Shown here: in pieces, positions 42,833-52,424 of the stretch
Numbering within the stretch: the stretch's first letter is position 1
How the letters are laid out: every line of letters starts with the position of its first letter
Assembly (NCBI GenBank): GCA_023229665.1
Contig: JALNYW010000001.1
Span: 310,001-374,000, forward strand
Origin: Patescibacteria group bacterium
GTDB lineage: Bacteria; Patescibacteriota; Patescibacteriia; 2-12-FULL-60-25
Direction of reading: 5' to 3'
Length of the DNA stretch: 64,000 bases
The notes under the pieces: model-generated
Seen by the model: only the letters and a program-made list of their open reading frames with translations
Database searches by the model: none
Told to the model about the DNA's origin: nothing
Made by a program: the position numbers and the translations under genes

Positions 42833-43399
42833 TTATTCGCTTATATTCTCCCTCCCCCATTTTAATGAATGCGCGAGGAATAGAAGCTCGTTCAAAAACA
42901 CGGCGCAGCGTTCGTGCGTCTTTTCATCTTTGGGCGAACCGTCTTCGTTAAACGCTTCCGGCGCGCGCGGGAATAACAAATCCGTCTTAGTGATGGAAAG
43001 CCCCAGACGGCGCACGACCTGGGAGAGCTGTTCGATCATCCGCGCGCCGCCAATCATCCCGTTTGAAACGCCGACGACGCCCACCGCTTTCCGTTCATAT
43101 TCCTCAAAACAAACATCCAGCGCGCGCTTTAACGAACCAGGATAGCCATGATTGTATTCCGGCGAGACGATCACCAGGCCGTCAGCGCGGATAATGTCAT
43201 CCACAAAGCCTTGATTCCTCTTGGCCAAAGCCTGACCTTCATCATTCCAGGGGATGTCCAGCGTACGGATATCAATCAATTTGGTTTGCACGTCAGGCAA
43301 TGCCAAAAGTTTTGTATGCATGAAATGCGCGACCGCTTCGCTCGCGCGACCCTCGCGCACGGTCCCCAATATGATGGGGATGAATAATTTATCGGCCAT
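42833..43399 (-). CDS. NADPH-dependent FMN reductase
   Basis: 188 aa. Flavodoxin-like fold: IILGTVREGRASEAVA for FMN phosphate binding, VIVSPEYNHGYPGSLKRALD as the flavin-contacting motif, and GVVGVSNGMIGGARM. Reduces FMN, quinones or similar with NAD(P)H. Starts 16 nt after uvrC. Confidence 0.9.
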   Translation of the reverse strand: MADKLFIPIILGTVREGRASEAVAHFMHTKLLALPDVQTKLIDIRTLDIPWNDEGQALAKRNQGFVDDIIRADGLVIVSPEYNHGYPGSLKRALDVCFEEYERKAVGVVGVSNGMIGGARMIEQLSQVVRRLGLSITKTDLLFPRAPEAFNEDGSPKDEKTHERCAVFLNELLFLAHSLKWGRENISE

Positions 43400-43415
43400 A
43401 TGCCGACAGTATACT

Positions 43416-44678
43416 CTATTTTCCTGTCAGAAATTTCTTACTCCGCACCTTCTTATGGTACGTAATCGCAAATCGATGCGCTTCATCGCGGACCTGGGCC
43501 AATAAATCCACGTACTTGCGGCACAACTCGCATAATTCAATGGAGACTTGCGAACAGATAATGTCATTGCGCTTGCGCTCACGTCCTTTGGCAATACCAA
43601 CGACGGGAATCTGTATATTCAGGTGATGCAGCACTTCTTCAGCCGCATGGACTTGCGGCAATCCGCCGTCAATCAAGATCAAATCCGGTTTACGCCATTC
43701 GCGATGCTTTAAACGACGCATCAACGTCTCGCGCATAGACGCGACATCATTCGGCCCTTCGACGGTCCTGATCTTAAACTTGCGATATTCGGCTTTGGCC
43801 GGCGCGCCATTCTCAAACACGACCATGCTCGCCACTTGCGACGTCCCGCTGATATTTGAAATATCATAACCCTCGATACGACCGAACAAATTCACGGCCA
43901 TCCCCTCGCCCGGCTTGATGCGATCCACGTCTTCATCTTCACGCTTCAGTACGGCCACATCCTGAATATGTTCGAGAAAGAAAATCTTGTTCCGTACATT
44001 TGCCGCTTCTTCATAGCGTTTTTCTTTTGATGCGGCCTTCATCTCTTTTTGATAGGCCTTCAAAATATCTTCTTTTTTGCCCTCAAAAAACTTGATCAAA
44101 TCACGAATCGTTTTTTGATACGCCTTCTTATCCGCCACACCGATACAAACGCCGGGACACAACTTCAAATGATGATAAAAACACGCGCGCTTTTGGCCCG
44201 GAATGCATTGTGACCACGGAAACGCCTTGCGTACCAAGTCCAACGCCGCCTTCAAACTACGCGAAGACGTGTACGGCCCGAACACGACTTTATATTTCTT
44301 GGCGGTGTCATCATCCAAATCCGTTCCACGCACGAGCAAAGGCCGCGGATATTCTTCATCCGTAATCGCCAAATACATGAAGGACTTATTATCTTTCTGC
44401 AGGACATTGTATTTGGGCCAATAATGCTTGATGAGGTTTGCTTCCAGAATCAGGGCCTCAAGCGCCGTCGGTTTTTCGACGTAATCAATCTCAACGACTT
44501 GTTTGGTCATTTCCGGAATATGCGGACCATGCGGGCGTTCAAAATGCTGGCGCACCCGGCGCTTCAATGACGCCGCTTTTCCAACATAAATCACGGCCCC
44601 ATGAACATCTTTCATGAGGTACACCCCTGGCACATCCGGTAATTCCTTGTTTTTGATTTTTATCTTGGAAGGGATCAT
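43416..44678 (-). CDS. uvrC: Excinuclease ABC subunit C, short form
   Basis: 420 aa against about 600 for typical UvrC. GIY-YIG domain (PGVYLMKDVHGAVIYVGKA), a Cys-rich segment (CIPGQKRACFYHHLKLCPGVC), a UVR motif (AASKEKRYEEAANVRNKIFF) and an RNase-H-like 5' nuclease domain (GYDISNISGTSQVASMVVF, LILIDGGLPQV). It stops at AHRFAITYHKKVRSKKFLTGK, just where the HhH2 DNA-binding domain would begin. The TGA/TAG stop looks genuine and downstream sequence is another gene. ATGA overlap with uvrA. Confidence 0.93.
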   Translation of the reverse strand: MIPSKIKIKNKELPDVPGVYLMKDVHGAVIYVGKAASLKRRVRQHFERPHGPHIPEMTKQVVEIDYVEKPTALEALILEANLIKHYWPKYNVLQKDNKSFMYLAITDEEYPRPLLVRGTDLDDDTAKKYKVVFGPYTSSRSLKAALDLVRKAFPWSQCIPGQKRACFYHHLKLCPGVCIGVADKKAYQKTIRDLIKFFEGKKEDILKAYQKEMKAASKEKRYEEAANVRNKIFFLEHIQDVAVLKREDEDVDRIKPGEGMAVNLFGRIEGYDISNISGTSQVASMVVFENGAPAKAEYRKFKIRTVEGPNDVASMRETLMRRLKHREWRKPDLILIDGGLPQVHAAEEVLHHLNIQIPVVGIAKGRERKRNDIICSQVSIELCELCRKYVDLLAQVRDEAHRFAITYHKKVRSKKFLTGK

Positions 44679-47221
44679 TTCTTTTTCAACACTTCCTTCA
44701 AATACTGTCCCGTGAATGATTTTGGATGCTTGGCCACGTCTTCCGGCGTGCCTTGCGCCACCACTTTACCACCCTTATCCCCGCCTTCCGGACCCATATC
44801 AATGATCCAGTCGGCATTCTTGATCACGTCGAGATTGTGTTCGATAACCATCACCGTGTTTCCTCGATTCACCAAGCGATGCAGCACATCCAATAATTTG
44901 CGAATGTCGTCGAAGTGCAAACCGGTCGTCGGTTCATCCAGCAGATAAAATGTCTTGCCGGTATCACGCTTTGCGAGCTCAGTCGCAAGTTTGATGCGCT
45001 GCGCTTCGCCGCCGGACAAGGTCGTGGCGGATTGTCCGAGCTGGATATACGCCAAACCGACTTCTTCCATGATCTTGAGACGGTCGTGGATCGGCGGAAT
45101 GTCACGGAAAAACTTCGCGCCTTCTTCGACCGTCATGGTCAGGATATCGTGGATATTCTTCTCCTTATATTTAACTTCCAGCGTTTCACGGTTAAAGCGC
45201 TTGCCTTTGCAGACATCGCACGGCACATACACCGTCGGCAGGAAGTGCATTTCGATGGCGAGCTGGCCATTCCCTTCGCAGTGTTCACAGCGACCGCCCG
45301 GAACATTGAACGAAAAACGTCCGACCTTATAGCCGCGCACGCGGGCTTCGGCCGTCAACGCGAACAATTCACGCACGTGATTCCAAATGCCGGTGTACGT
45401 CGCGGGATTTGAACGCGGCGTACGGCCAATCGCCGATTGGTCCACATCCACGATCTTATCCAACCAACCGATCCCTTCAATTTTCTCATGCTTTCCGGGT
45501 TTGAGATCCGCGCCATTCAATCGTGAAGCGAGTTCGCGGTAAAGCACGTCAATCATCAGGGTGGATTTACCCGAGCCGGATACGCCGGTCACGCACACGA
45601 AACGGCGCAACGGAATCTTTACCGTCACGTCTTTCAAATTGTTTTCCTTCGCTCCATGGATGACCACGCTTTGCGTTTCCCCGCTGCGCCGCTTCTTCGG
45701 CGTTTCAATCACGCGGTCCCCGCGTAAATATGCGCACGTCAAACTGTTTTTGTCGCTCAACACCTTGGGCAGAGGACCTTCGGCCACGATATTCCCGCCA
45801 TGACGACCGGCGCCGGGACCGATATCCACCAACCAATCGGATGCGCGGATCGTATCTTCGTCATGTTCCACCACGATAATCGTGTTTCCGATATCGCGAA
45901 GCTTGGTGAGCGTGTCCACGAGCCGCGCATTGTCACGCTGGTGCAAACCGATGGTCGGTTCATCCAACACATACAAGGCGCCTACCAACCGCGAACCGAT
46001 TTGCGACGCGAGACGGATACGCTGCGCTTCACCGCCCGACAATGTCCCGGCCGTACGATTTAACGTCAGATAATCCAGACCGACGTCTAACATAAACGTC
46101 AGACGCGCCACGATTTCTTTCAAAACCGGTTCGGCGATCGCTGCTTCGCTCTTCGACAAATCCAAATCAAGGAAGAACTCGGCCGCTTCGCTGATCGGCA
46201 AAGACGAAACTTCAACGATCGAACGGCCATTCAACCACACGTACAACGCCTCGGTGCGCAACCGCTTGCCGTGGCAGGCTTCGCAAGGTTCCTCGGAGAA
46301 AATCTCCTTCGTTCCCAACCCATTACACGTCGGGCACGCGCCATACGGCGAATTGAACGAGAACATGCGCGGCTCGATTTCCGGGAACGCGAACCCGTCA
46401 TCGGGACAGGAGAAACGCGAAGACATAAGGAATTCGGTTCCATCATCCAAAATCGCGAGAACATTATCTTCGGCGCGATCAAGCGCCATTTCCACCGCTT
46501 CATTCAATCGCGACTGCAAAGGTTTATTCCCTTCAATCGGCCACGCAAGCGGCACGCGGTCCACCACGACTTCAATCGTGTGCTGCTTGTAGCGGTCCAA
46601 CGGAATGCGGTCGCGCAAACTGAACATTTTTCCATTCACGCGCACGTCGATGAATCCGGACTCGAACAAGTCTTGCAACAATTGATGGTATTCGCCTTTG
46701 CGGCCGCGCACGACCGGCGCGAGAATGGTGACCTCGTTCGTAAATTTGATTTTCTTCCCGGAGGCCGGAGTGGTGCGATGGATTTCGTCCGTGCGCTTCA
46801 GAATACGGTCCACCATTTCATCCACCGTCATGCGGCGGATGGGCTTGCGGCAAATCGGACAATGCGGACGCCCGACGCGCGCGAACAACACGCGCAGATA
46901 GTCGTAAATTTCGGTGATGGTGGCGACCGTTGAACGCGGGTTGGCGGAATGGGCTTTCTGGTCGATGGAGATCGCCGGCGACAATCCTTCGATTTCGTCC
47001 ACGTCCGGCTTGTCCATCTGGCCTAAAAATTGACGCGCATACGCCGACAAAGACTCGACATAGCGGCGCTGGCCCTCGGCGAAAATCGTATCGAACGCCA
47101 ACGACGACTTGCCCGACCCGGACAAGCCCGTGAAGACGATCATTTTATTACGCGGCAATTCGAGATTGATGTTTTTGAGATTGTGCTCGCGCGCGCCTTT
47201 GATGATGATTTTGTCCTGCAT
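44675..47221 (-). CDS. uvrA: Excinuclease ABC subunit A
   Basis: 848 aa, shorter than the usual 940. Damage-sensing ABC ATPase. First Walker A GLSGSGKSSLAF, second GVSGSGKSTLMID, signatures TLSGGEAQRIRLASQ and TLSGGEAQRIKLATE, Walker B YVLDEPTIGLHQ and YLLDEPTTGLHF. Zinc motifs CPICRKPI, CPTCNGLG..CEACHGK and CEHCEGNG..CDVCKGKR are present. The reduction seems to be in inter-motif loops. Confidence 0.97.
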   Translation of the reverse strand: MQDKIIIKGAREHNLKNINLELPRNKMIVFTGLSGSGKSSLAFDTIFAEGQRRYVESLSAYARQFLGQMDKPDVDEIEGLSPAISIDQKAHSANPRSTVATITEIYDYLRVLFARVGRPHCPICRKPIRRMTVDEMVDRILKRTDEIHRTTPASGKKIKFTNEVTILAPVVRGRKGEYHQLLQDLFESGFIDVRVNGKMFSLRDRIPLDRYKQHTIEVVVDRVPLAWPIEGNKPLQSRLNEAVEMALDRAEDNVLAILDDGTEFLMSSRFSCPDDGFAFPEIEPRMFSFNSPYGACPTCNGLGTKEIFSEEPCEACHGKRLRTEALYVWLNGRSIVEVSSLPISEAAEFFLDLDLSKSEAAIAEPVLKEIVARLTFMLDVGLDYLTLNRTAGTLSGGEAQRIRLASQIGSRLVGALYVLDEPTIGLHQRDNARLVDTLTKLRDIGNTIIVVEHDEDTIRASDWLVDIGPGAGRHGGNIVAEGPLPKVLSDKNSLTCAYLRGDRVIETPKKRRSGETQSVVIHGAKENNLKDVTVKIPLRRFVCVTGVSGSGKSTLMIDVLYRELASRLNGADLKPGKHEKIEGIGWLDKIVDVDQSAIGRTPRSNPATYTGIWNHVRELFALTAEARVRGYKVGRFSFNVPGGRCEHCEGNGQLAIEMHFLPTVYVPCDVCKGKRFNRETLEVKYKEKNIHDILTMTVEEGAKFFRDIPPIHDRLKIMEEVGLAYIQLGQSATTLSGGEAQRIKLATELAKRDTGKTFYLLDEPTTGLHFDDIRKLLDVLHRLVNRGNTVMVIEHNLDVIKNADWIIDMGPEGGDKGGKVVAQGTPEDVAKHPKSFTGQYLKEVLKKK

Positions 47222-47293
47222 AATACAGAAAATGCGCCCCGGAAGGCTTGGCGTACCTTACCCCGGGACGGGCCGTCGTGTCGAGGCCGTTGG

Positions 47294-49033
47294 CTAGCTT
47301 TGGCGCTTGCCGTGCATGAGCATGTCCACGGCTTGCTGCAGCGATCCGGCGCCTTCGATCTTGCCGCCGTTCACGAAGAAAATCCCGTCGGCGCTTTCAA
47401 TCGTGTTCAAGCGGTGCGCGATGATGACGCGGGTCGTTTCTTCCGGCAATTGGCGCAGCACTTCTTCAAGCGATTGCTCCGTAACGGTGTCGATATTCGC
47501 GGTCGCTTCATCGAGGATGAGCAGCTCCGGCTTGCGCAATACCGCGCGCATGAAGGCGATCAGCTGGCGCTGGCCAAGGCTGATCGTTTCGGCGCCGGCT
47601 TGCACGGGCGTATCCACGCCTTCGCTGAAGCGCGCCATCAGGCCGTCGAGGCGGTTCTCCTTCAACGCGTTCACCTTTTCCTCGTGCGAAGCCTTCGCGT
47701 ATTCCGTATTGCCGTAGAAAATATTGTCGAGCACCGTGCCCGAAAACAAGAACGGTTCCTGCAGGATAAAGCCGATCTTCTTCGTACGTTCCTCGTTGGA
47801 ATACGAACGCAAATCGCGGCCGCCCAACAGGACCGCGCCTTCCGTCGGATCATACAACCGCGCCATAAGCGAGGCGGTGGTGGTCTTGCCGCCGCCCGTC
47901 GGACCGACGAGCGCGTAGGTCTTTCCTCGTTCCAAGGCGAAGCTGATGTCTTTCAGAACATCTCCGCTATCCGAATACCGGAACGAAACGCCACGGAATT
48001 CAAGAACCGCGGACGAAGCCTGGGCTTTGGCCTTGGTCTTCCCCATGCCGGGATCCTGTTCCAAAATTTCCGAGATGCGGTCCCAGGCGGCAAGCGCGGT
48101 TTGGAACGATTGCCACAACATGGCGATCTGGCGCAGCGGCCCGTAAAACTGGTTGATGTAGAGCAGGAAGCTGAGCAGCAAACCGATGGTCATCGCCCCA
48201 TGTGAAATGAGGAAGAGGCCATACACGACCACGATCAACTGCGCGAACGATGACGCGAAGTCATACACCGGTGAATACGAGGCGTTGGCGACGCCGGCGC
48301 GCAAAGCCGCGCGGTAATTCGTTTCATTCGCGATCTCGAATTGCTTCCGGAAATAATCGCGGCGATCAAACGCCACGATCACCTTGAAATGATCGAGGCT
48401 TTCCTGGACCTCGCCGCTCAATCCGCCCATGGCCTTCAAGCTCGCGGCTGTCCGGCTCTTCACCCACGGCGACAAGAGGCGCGTATACGCAAGCAATACG
48501 ACCGCCGGAGCCATGGCCGCCAAACCCAGCTTCACGTTCAGGCTAAGCAGGAAGATGGACGTGCCAGCCATGATGACGATGGTGCCCACGAAGCGCACCA
48601 GGGTTTCCGCGAAGAACTGGTTCAGCTTGTCCGTGTCATTGTTGATGCGCGAAATCAGATCACCCGCTTTTTGGCGGTTGAAAAACGCGATGGATAATTG
48701 CTGCAGCTTCCCGAAAATAAGGGAACGCAGACGGAACAAGACGCGCTGTCCCACGCCTCCCATGAACCACATCTGCGAATACTGCGTGCCCAGCGAAATG
48801 AGATACGCGGCGAGCATGACGCCAACCGTGACCAATACGCCCGGGTAATCGCCTTTGGCAATAAAGTTGTCCACGGCGTAACCGAACACGAATGGCGCGC
48901 CCAAATTGATCGTGGACGTGACCAGGATAAACAAGGCCGCCCACGCCAAATTCCCCCGCTCAACCTTCAAGAACGGAAGCAATTTGCGGAGGCCGGTAAG
49001 CGATGAGGTGGGTTTAGTCGGCTTGGTGTTCAT
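47294..49033 (-). CDS. ABC exporter half (canonical ATP site subunit)
   Basis: 579 aa. Six-helix exporter domain (about 25-320), then an NBD with Walker A GPTGGGKTTT, signature SLGQRQLIAFMRA, Walker B LLILDEATANID (catalytic Glu present) and H-loop IIAHRLNT. Overlaps the partner gene by 20 nt. With it forms a heterodimeric MDR/lipid-type exporter. Substrate unknown. Confidence 0.92.
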   Translation of the reverse strand: MNTKPTKPTSSLTGLRKLLPFLKVERGNLAWAALFILVTSTINLGAPFVFGYAVDNFIAKGDYPGVLVTVGVMLAAYLISLGTQYSQMWFMGGVGQRVLFRLRSLIFGKLQQLSIAFFNRQKAGDLISRINNDTDKLNQFFAETLVRFVGTIVIMAGTSIFLLSLNVKLGLAAMAPAVVLLAYTRLLSPWVKSRTAASLKAMGGLSGEVQESLDHFKVIVAFDRRDYFRKQFEIANETNYRAALRAGVANASYSPVYDFASSFAQLIVVVYGLFLISHGAMTIGLLLSFLLYINQFYGPLRQIAMLWQSFQTALAAWDRISEILEQDPGMGKTKAKAQASSAVLEFRGVSFRYSDSGDVLKDISFALERGKTYALVGPTGGGKTTTASLMARLYDPTEGAVLLGGRDLRSYSNEERTKKIGFILQEPFLFSGTVLDNIFYGNTEYAKASHEEKVNALKENRLDGLMARFSEGVDTPVQAGAETISLGQRQLIAFMRAVLRKPELLILDEATANIDTVTEQSLEEVLRQLPEETTRVIIAHRLNTIESADGIFFVNGGKIEGAGSLQQAVDMLMHGKRQS

Positions 49034-50762
49034 AGCGGTTGGTGCTGCGTTGCGATTCGAAGATCTGGACGTATTCCGGCGACCGGGACATGAGCTCGGC
49101 ATGGGTTCCCTGGGCAAGGACCTCCCCCTCCATCAAAAGGATGATGCGGTCGTAATCCTCCACCGACGCGATTTTTTGCGTGACGGAAACCAGGGTCAAA
49201 TTCGGGTAGTTCTTGCGGACATTCGCCAGGATGCGGTGCTCGGTATTCGTGTCCACGCGCGCCGTGAAATCATCCAGCAGCAAGATTTTCGGATTGAGGG
49301 CCAGAGCGCGGGCCAGCATCAGGCGCTGCTTTTGCCCGCCCGACAAGCTCGTGCCGCGTTCGGACACGAGCGTATCCAAACCGTCCGGCAAGGTATGCAC
49401 GAAATCGCTTAATTCCGCGGTCTCCATCGCCTTCTCAAAATATTCAGGCGAGATGTCCTGGCCGAATGAAATATTTTCCCGCAGCGTCAGGTTGAAAATG
49501 ATGCTGTCTTGGAACACAAGTCCGAGCTGGCTATGCAAGGACTGCGGATCATAGACGGTCACCGGCCGCTGATCATACAAAACCACGCCCTTGGTCGGGG
49601 TGATCAAACCGGTAAGCGCGTACAGAAGCTGGGTTTTGCCGGCGGCCGTAGGACCGATGATGGCGGTGCGCGTTCCGGCGGACAAAGCGAAGGAAACGTC
49701 TTTCAAGATAGCCTTCTCCCCAACCAGAATGGACACGTCCTTCATTTCGATGTCGCCACGCAACGTCGCGATCTCTTCTCCTCCTTCGGCCGCGGCGGGC
49801 GCATCCAATACTTCGGCGATGCGTGCATATGACGCGGCCGCGCGTCCGATCAAGCTGCTCATAAATCCAATCATGATGATCGGGAAAATCAGGATAGCGA
49901 CGTAACTGTTGAAGGCGGCCAATTGGCCGACCGTCATCTCGCCCGCGATCACCAAATGTCCGCCGAACCCAAGAATGGTCAGCGTCGCCGCGCTCGCTAA
50001 AAAGGTGATGAGCGGGATCATGCTCGCGAACATGCGTAAAATGCTGATTCCGACGTTTTTCGCCTGCGTGTTCACCTCGGCGAATTTCACGTCTTCTTCT
50101 TTCCCGGCGTTTAATACGCGGATCAACGCGGCACCGAGAATGCTTTCGTTGATGGTCTTGTTCAGACGGTCCACGACTTCCTGCGCTTGCTTGAACAAAG
50201 GACCGACGCGCCGGAACACCACGAAGAACGTGCCGCCGATCAAGGGCACGATGAGCACGACGGCCAATCCGAGCTTCAGATTGGTAGATAAGAGCAAGGC
50301 GCAAGCGCCCAGGATCAAGAATACGGAAGAGATCAGGGTAACCGTCGCCATGGAAACGAAGGTTTTTACCGCGTCCACGTCCGAAGTGAGGTTGGTCAGC
50401 AGCTTCGATGGCGTCGTGGTTTGCACATAACTAAATGTCTGGCGCGAAATCTTGTCCGCGACGTCGCGTCGGATATCGCGCGCCACGCGCTCGGCGGTGA
50501 ACGCCTGCAAAATCGCGAGCGCGTAGGCGGCGAGCAGTACGCCGAACATGACGCCCAAAAACGGGAGGCCGAATCCGATCAGGTCGTAGGTTCCCTTGCC
50601 GAAGGCGTCGATGCCATTGGCGACCAGTTTCGGAATCGCGAGGTTCAAGGCATTGCTTAAAATGGCGAGTCCAAGCAAACCCACTAAGAACCCCTTATAT
50701 CTGGGGATGAGGGAAAATACGCTGTTCTTCGGTTTTTCCTTGGCCGGCTTAGCGGATTTCAT
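49014..50762 (-). CDS. ABC exporter half (degenerate ATP site subunit)
   Basis: 582 aa. Six-helix domain (about 15-325) and NBD with Walker A GPTAAGKTQL, signature LSGGQKQRLMLARAL, Walker B ILLLDDFTARVD, where Asp replaces the catalytic Glu, and SVTQKIAS with Gln at the switch His. This combination marks the degenerate half of heterodimeric exporters such as TM287/288. Good promoter TTGACA-17-TAGATT, 15 nt before ATG. Confidence 0.92.
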   Translation of the reverse strand: MKSAKPAKEKPKNSVFSLIPRYKGFLVGLLGLAILSNALNLAIPKLVANGIDAFGKGTYDLIGFGLPFLGVMFGVLLAAYALAILQAFTAERVARDIRRDVADKISRQTFSYVQTTTPSKLLTNLTSDVDAVKTFVSMATVTLISSVFLILGACALLLSTNLKLGLAVVLIVPLIGGTFFVVFRRVGPLFKQAQEVVDRLNKTINESILGAALIRVLNAGKEEDVKFAEVNTQAKNVGISILRMFASMIPLITFLASAATLTILGFGGHLVIAGEMTVGQLAAFNSYVAILIFPIIMIGFMSSLIGRAAASYARIAEVLDAPAAAEGGEEIATLRGDIEMKDVSILVGEKAILKDVSFALSAGTRTAIIGPTAAGKTQLLYALTGLITPTKGVVLYDQRPVTVYDPQSLHSQLGLVFQDSIIFNLTLRENISFGQDISPEYFEKAMETAELSDFVHTLPDGLDTLVSERGTSLSGGQKQRLMLARALALNPKILLLDDFTARVDTNTEHRILANVRKNYPNLTLVSVTQKIASVEDYDRIILLMEGEVLAQGTHAELMSRSPEYVQIFESQRSTNRYEHQAD

Positions 50763-50777
50763 AGATAGGAATGGGGA

Positions 50778-50806
50778 AATCTACCATTTTCAAAAAATCA
50801 TGTCAA
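50778..50806 (-). promoter_or_regulatory. ABC exporter promoter
   Basis: Reverse TTGACA (50801-50806), 17 nt, TAGATT (50778-50783). Confidence 0.8.
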
Positions 50807-50823
50807 CGAAGCCGTCTTTTTAC

Positions 50824-50852
50824 TTGACGCTCAACCCACCGCTTGGCAAGTT
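50824..50852 (+). promoter_or_regulatory. Promoter of the guanylate-kinase-like gene
   Basis: TTGACG (50824-50829), 17 nt, CAAGTT (50847-50852). The -10 is weak. Confidence 0.45.
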
Positions 50853-50886
50853 CCCTCGGCAGTTACCCCGTTATTTGGAGGTCACC

Positions 50887-51462
50887 ATGCTGTTTACGGT
50901 TAGCGGGGTTAGTGCCGTCGGGAAGACCTCACTCTTCGAGATGGCCCTGGCCCAGATTCCACATGTGGCGCTTCTGCGCTCCTACACCACCCGCGAGCCG
51001 CGCGAGAACGATCTCCCCGGCGAGTACACGTATCTCTCGGACCGGGAGTGGCGCGACCGCGAGCTTCGAGGCGAGTTCAGTTGGAAAGTGCCGGTCCGCG
51101 GCAAGATGTACGGCACGCGGCGGGACGACGTGCGCGAGGCGTTGCGCAGCGAGCATCCGGTCCTGGCAGCGATCGTTCCGGACCGCGTGCAAGCGATCCA
51201 CAGCTTGGCCGATTCGTTCGGCCTGGCGCGTAACGTGCGCTCGATCTACATCCTCGCGCCGGACCGGCGGGTGCTCCTGTCACGCCTGACGGAACGGCGA
51301 GGCTTGAGCGCCGAAGACGCGCGCAAGGAAGTCGAACGCTTCGCCGACTGGGATCATGCGGCGATCCGCGAGCGCCGCTTTTCCTACGTCTACCTCAAGG
51401 ACCGTAACTCGCTGGACGACAAGTTCAATGAGTTGCGCTCCATCCTTCTGCGCCCCAACTGA
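50887..51462 (+). CDS. Guanylate-kinase-like protein
   Basis: 191 aa. Walker A GVSAVGKTSL (7-16), then LLRSYTTREPRENDLPGEYTYLSD, which matches the GMP-binding S-x-T-T-R-x-P-R-x-x-E of guanylate kinases with a shifted D/E. The lid region is diverged (TERRGLSAEDARKEVERF). It may phosphorylate GMP or act on another nucleotide. SD GGAGG 6 nt before ATG; single gene with terminator; GAG/CGC/CTC-rich codons. If it is the only gmk of the genome it would be essential, which needs the rest of the genome. Confidence 0.8.
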   Translation: MLFTVSGVSAVGKTSLFEMALAQIPHVALLRSYTTREPRENDLPGEYTYLSDREWRDRELRGEFSWKVPVRGKMYGTRRDDVREALRSEHPVLAAIVPDRVQAIHSLADSFGLARNVRSIYILAPDRRVLLSRLTERRGLSAEDARKEVERFADWDHAAIRERRFSYVYLKDRNSLDDKFNELRSILLRPN

Positions 51463-51478
51463 TGGGGCGTTTTTATTT
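51451..51478 (+). terminator. Rho-independent terminator
   Basis: CGCCCC-AACTGAT-GGGGCG then TTTTTATTT; the loop holds the stop codon of the preceding gene. Confidence 0.85.
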
Positions 51479-51820
51479 CTTCGCTTTGGATGCGCTCGCG
51501 GCTTTAATGGCCAAACGAGCCCACTTCACCGCCTCTTCAGGGTTTTCCATGATTTCATCCGGCACCGTCCAATATGACATGGTCACGGCTTTTTTATCTT
51601 TAGATGAATACTGAAACGGATGACTCCCCGCTTTTTCATAATCCGATTGATTCTCTCCGTTTACTTTGAAAAAGATTTCACCGTTCGCCTCAAGACCGAA
51701 CATTTTCCCGCCGAAATAAAACCCATGGCCTCCGAACATGCGTTTTACCGTCACCGACTTCAAACCGGCCAGCAAATCCTCCGCCACGTATTTTACCAGA
51801 GCTTCATGCTTGGAGGGCAT
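51473..51820 (-). CDS. TfoX N-terminal-domain protein
   Basis: 115 aa. VTVKRMFGGHGFYFGGKMFGL and IFFKVNGENQSDYEKAGSHPF are the hallmarks of the TfoX-N domain. In gamma-proteobacteria TfoX drives competence, but single-domain forms like this are widespread with unknown role. Lys-rich tail. 2-nt gap to the NTPase gene. Confidence 0.92.
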   Translation of the reverse strand: MPSKHEALVKYVAEDLLAGLKSVTVKRMFGGHGFYFGGKMFGLEANGEIFFKVNGENQSDYEKAGSHPFQYSSKDKKAVTMSYWTVPDEIMENPEEAVKWARLAIKAASASKAKK

Positions 51821-51822
51821 AG

Positions 51823-52362
51823 CTACTCCCCAAAATACAGCTTCGTATTCTTAAACGGAATCCACGCCAGCACGCTCGCTTCGGTGTAATACCCGCGGCG
51901 CACGATCACATCGCCCGTGAGCAAACCGACCGCACCATTCGCTTGTTTGGAATTCGTGCGGCCAAAAACGATATCATCCGCTTCGCCTAACTCTTTCCCT
52001 TGGCGGATCAACTCAGCCACCGGCGGCGGAAGAATAAACGTGCTGCTGCGGCCTTTTCCAATCTTTCCATCTTTAGAACAAACAACAATCCACGCATATG
52101 CGAGCATTTCGCCATTTCGTTCTTCGATTCCCCCTTCGATACCGACGCCGAAATCCGCTTCCGGCATTTCTTTCAATGAATTTTGCGCGCGGTTAAAAGC
52201 GCCCGTATATGTCTCCTCCTCCCCTTTTGGCTGGTCGCTTACGCCCGAAGCTGCCGAGACGCCAAATCCTTCGCAAGGCTCATCCGGAAACATCTTGCGA
52301 AACCCATCCACGCCCGCGTCTATTTTGAGCTGATTTTTAGATCCTACGACGATCTTTTTCAT
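51823..52362 (-). CDS. Non-canonical purine NTP phosphatase (YjjX/DUF84)
   Basis: 179 aa. VVGSKNQLKIDAGVDGF, a middle segment GVSDQPKGEEETYTGAFNRA and DFGVGIEGGIEE fit the DUF84 inosine/xanthosine triphosphatase family, which removes deaminated purine NTPs. Co-transcribed with the TfoX-N gene. Confidence 0.9.
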   Translation of the reverse strand: MKKIVVGSKNQLKIDAGVDGFRKMFPDEPCEGFGVSAASGVSDQPKGEEETYTGAFNRAQNSLKEMPEADFGVGIEGGIEERNGEMLAYAWIVVCSKDGKIGKGRSSTFILPPPVAELIRQGKELGEADDIVFGRTNSKQANGAVGLLTGDVIVRRGYYTEASVLAWIPFKNTKLYFGE

Positions 52363-52377
52363 AGATTGGGCCTAGTC

Positions 52378-52406
52378 TTGCATGGAAACGATTGTTTCGC
52401 TAATAT
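52378..52406 (+). promoter_or_regulatory. tRNA-Ser promoter
   Basis: TTGCAT (52378-52383), 17 nt, TAATAT (52401-52406); 18 nt before the tRNA. Confidence 0.7.
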
Positions 52407-52424
52407 TCGCCCACGCCACAGCCC

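Noticed and set aside
47030..48205. Forward frame opposite uvrA and the ABC exporter
   Set aside because: Spans two opposite-strand genes and the gap between them; composition is that of an antisense frame.
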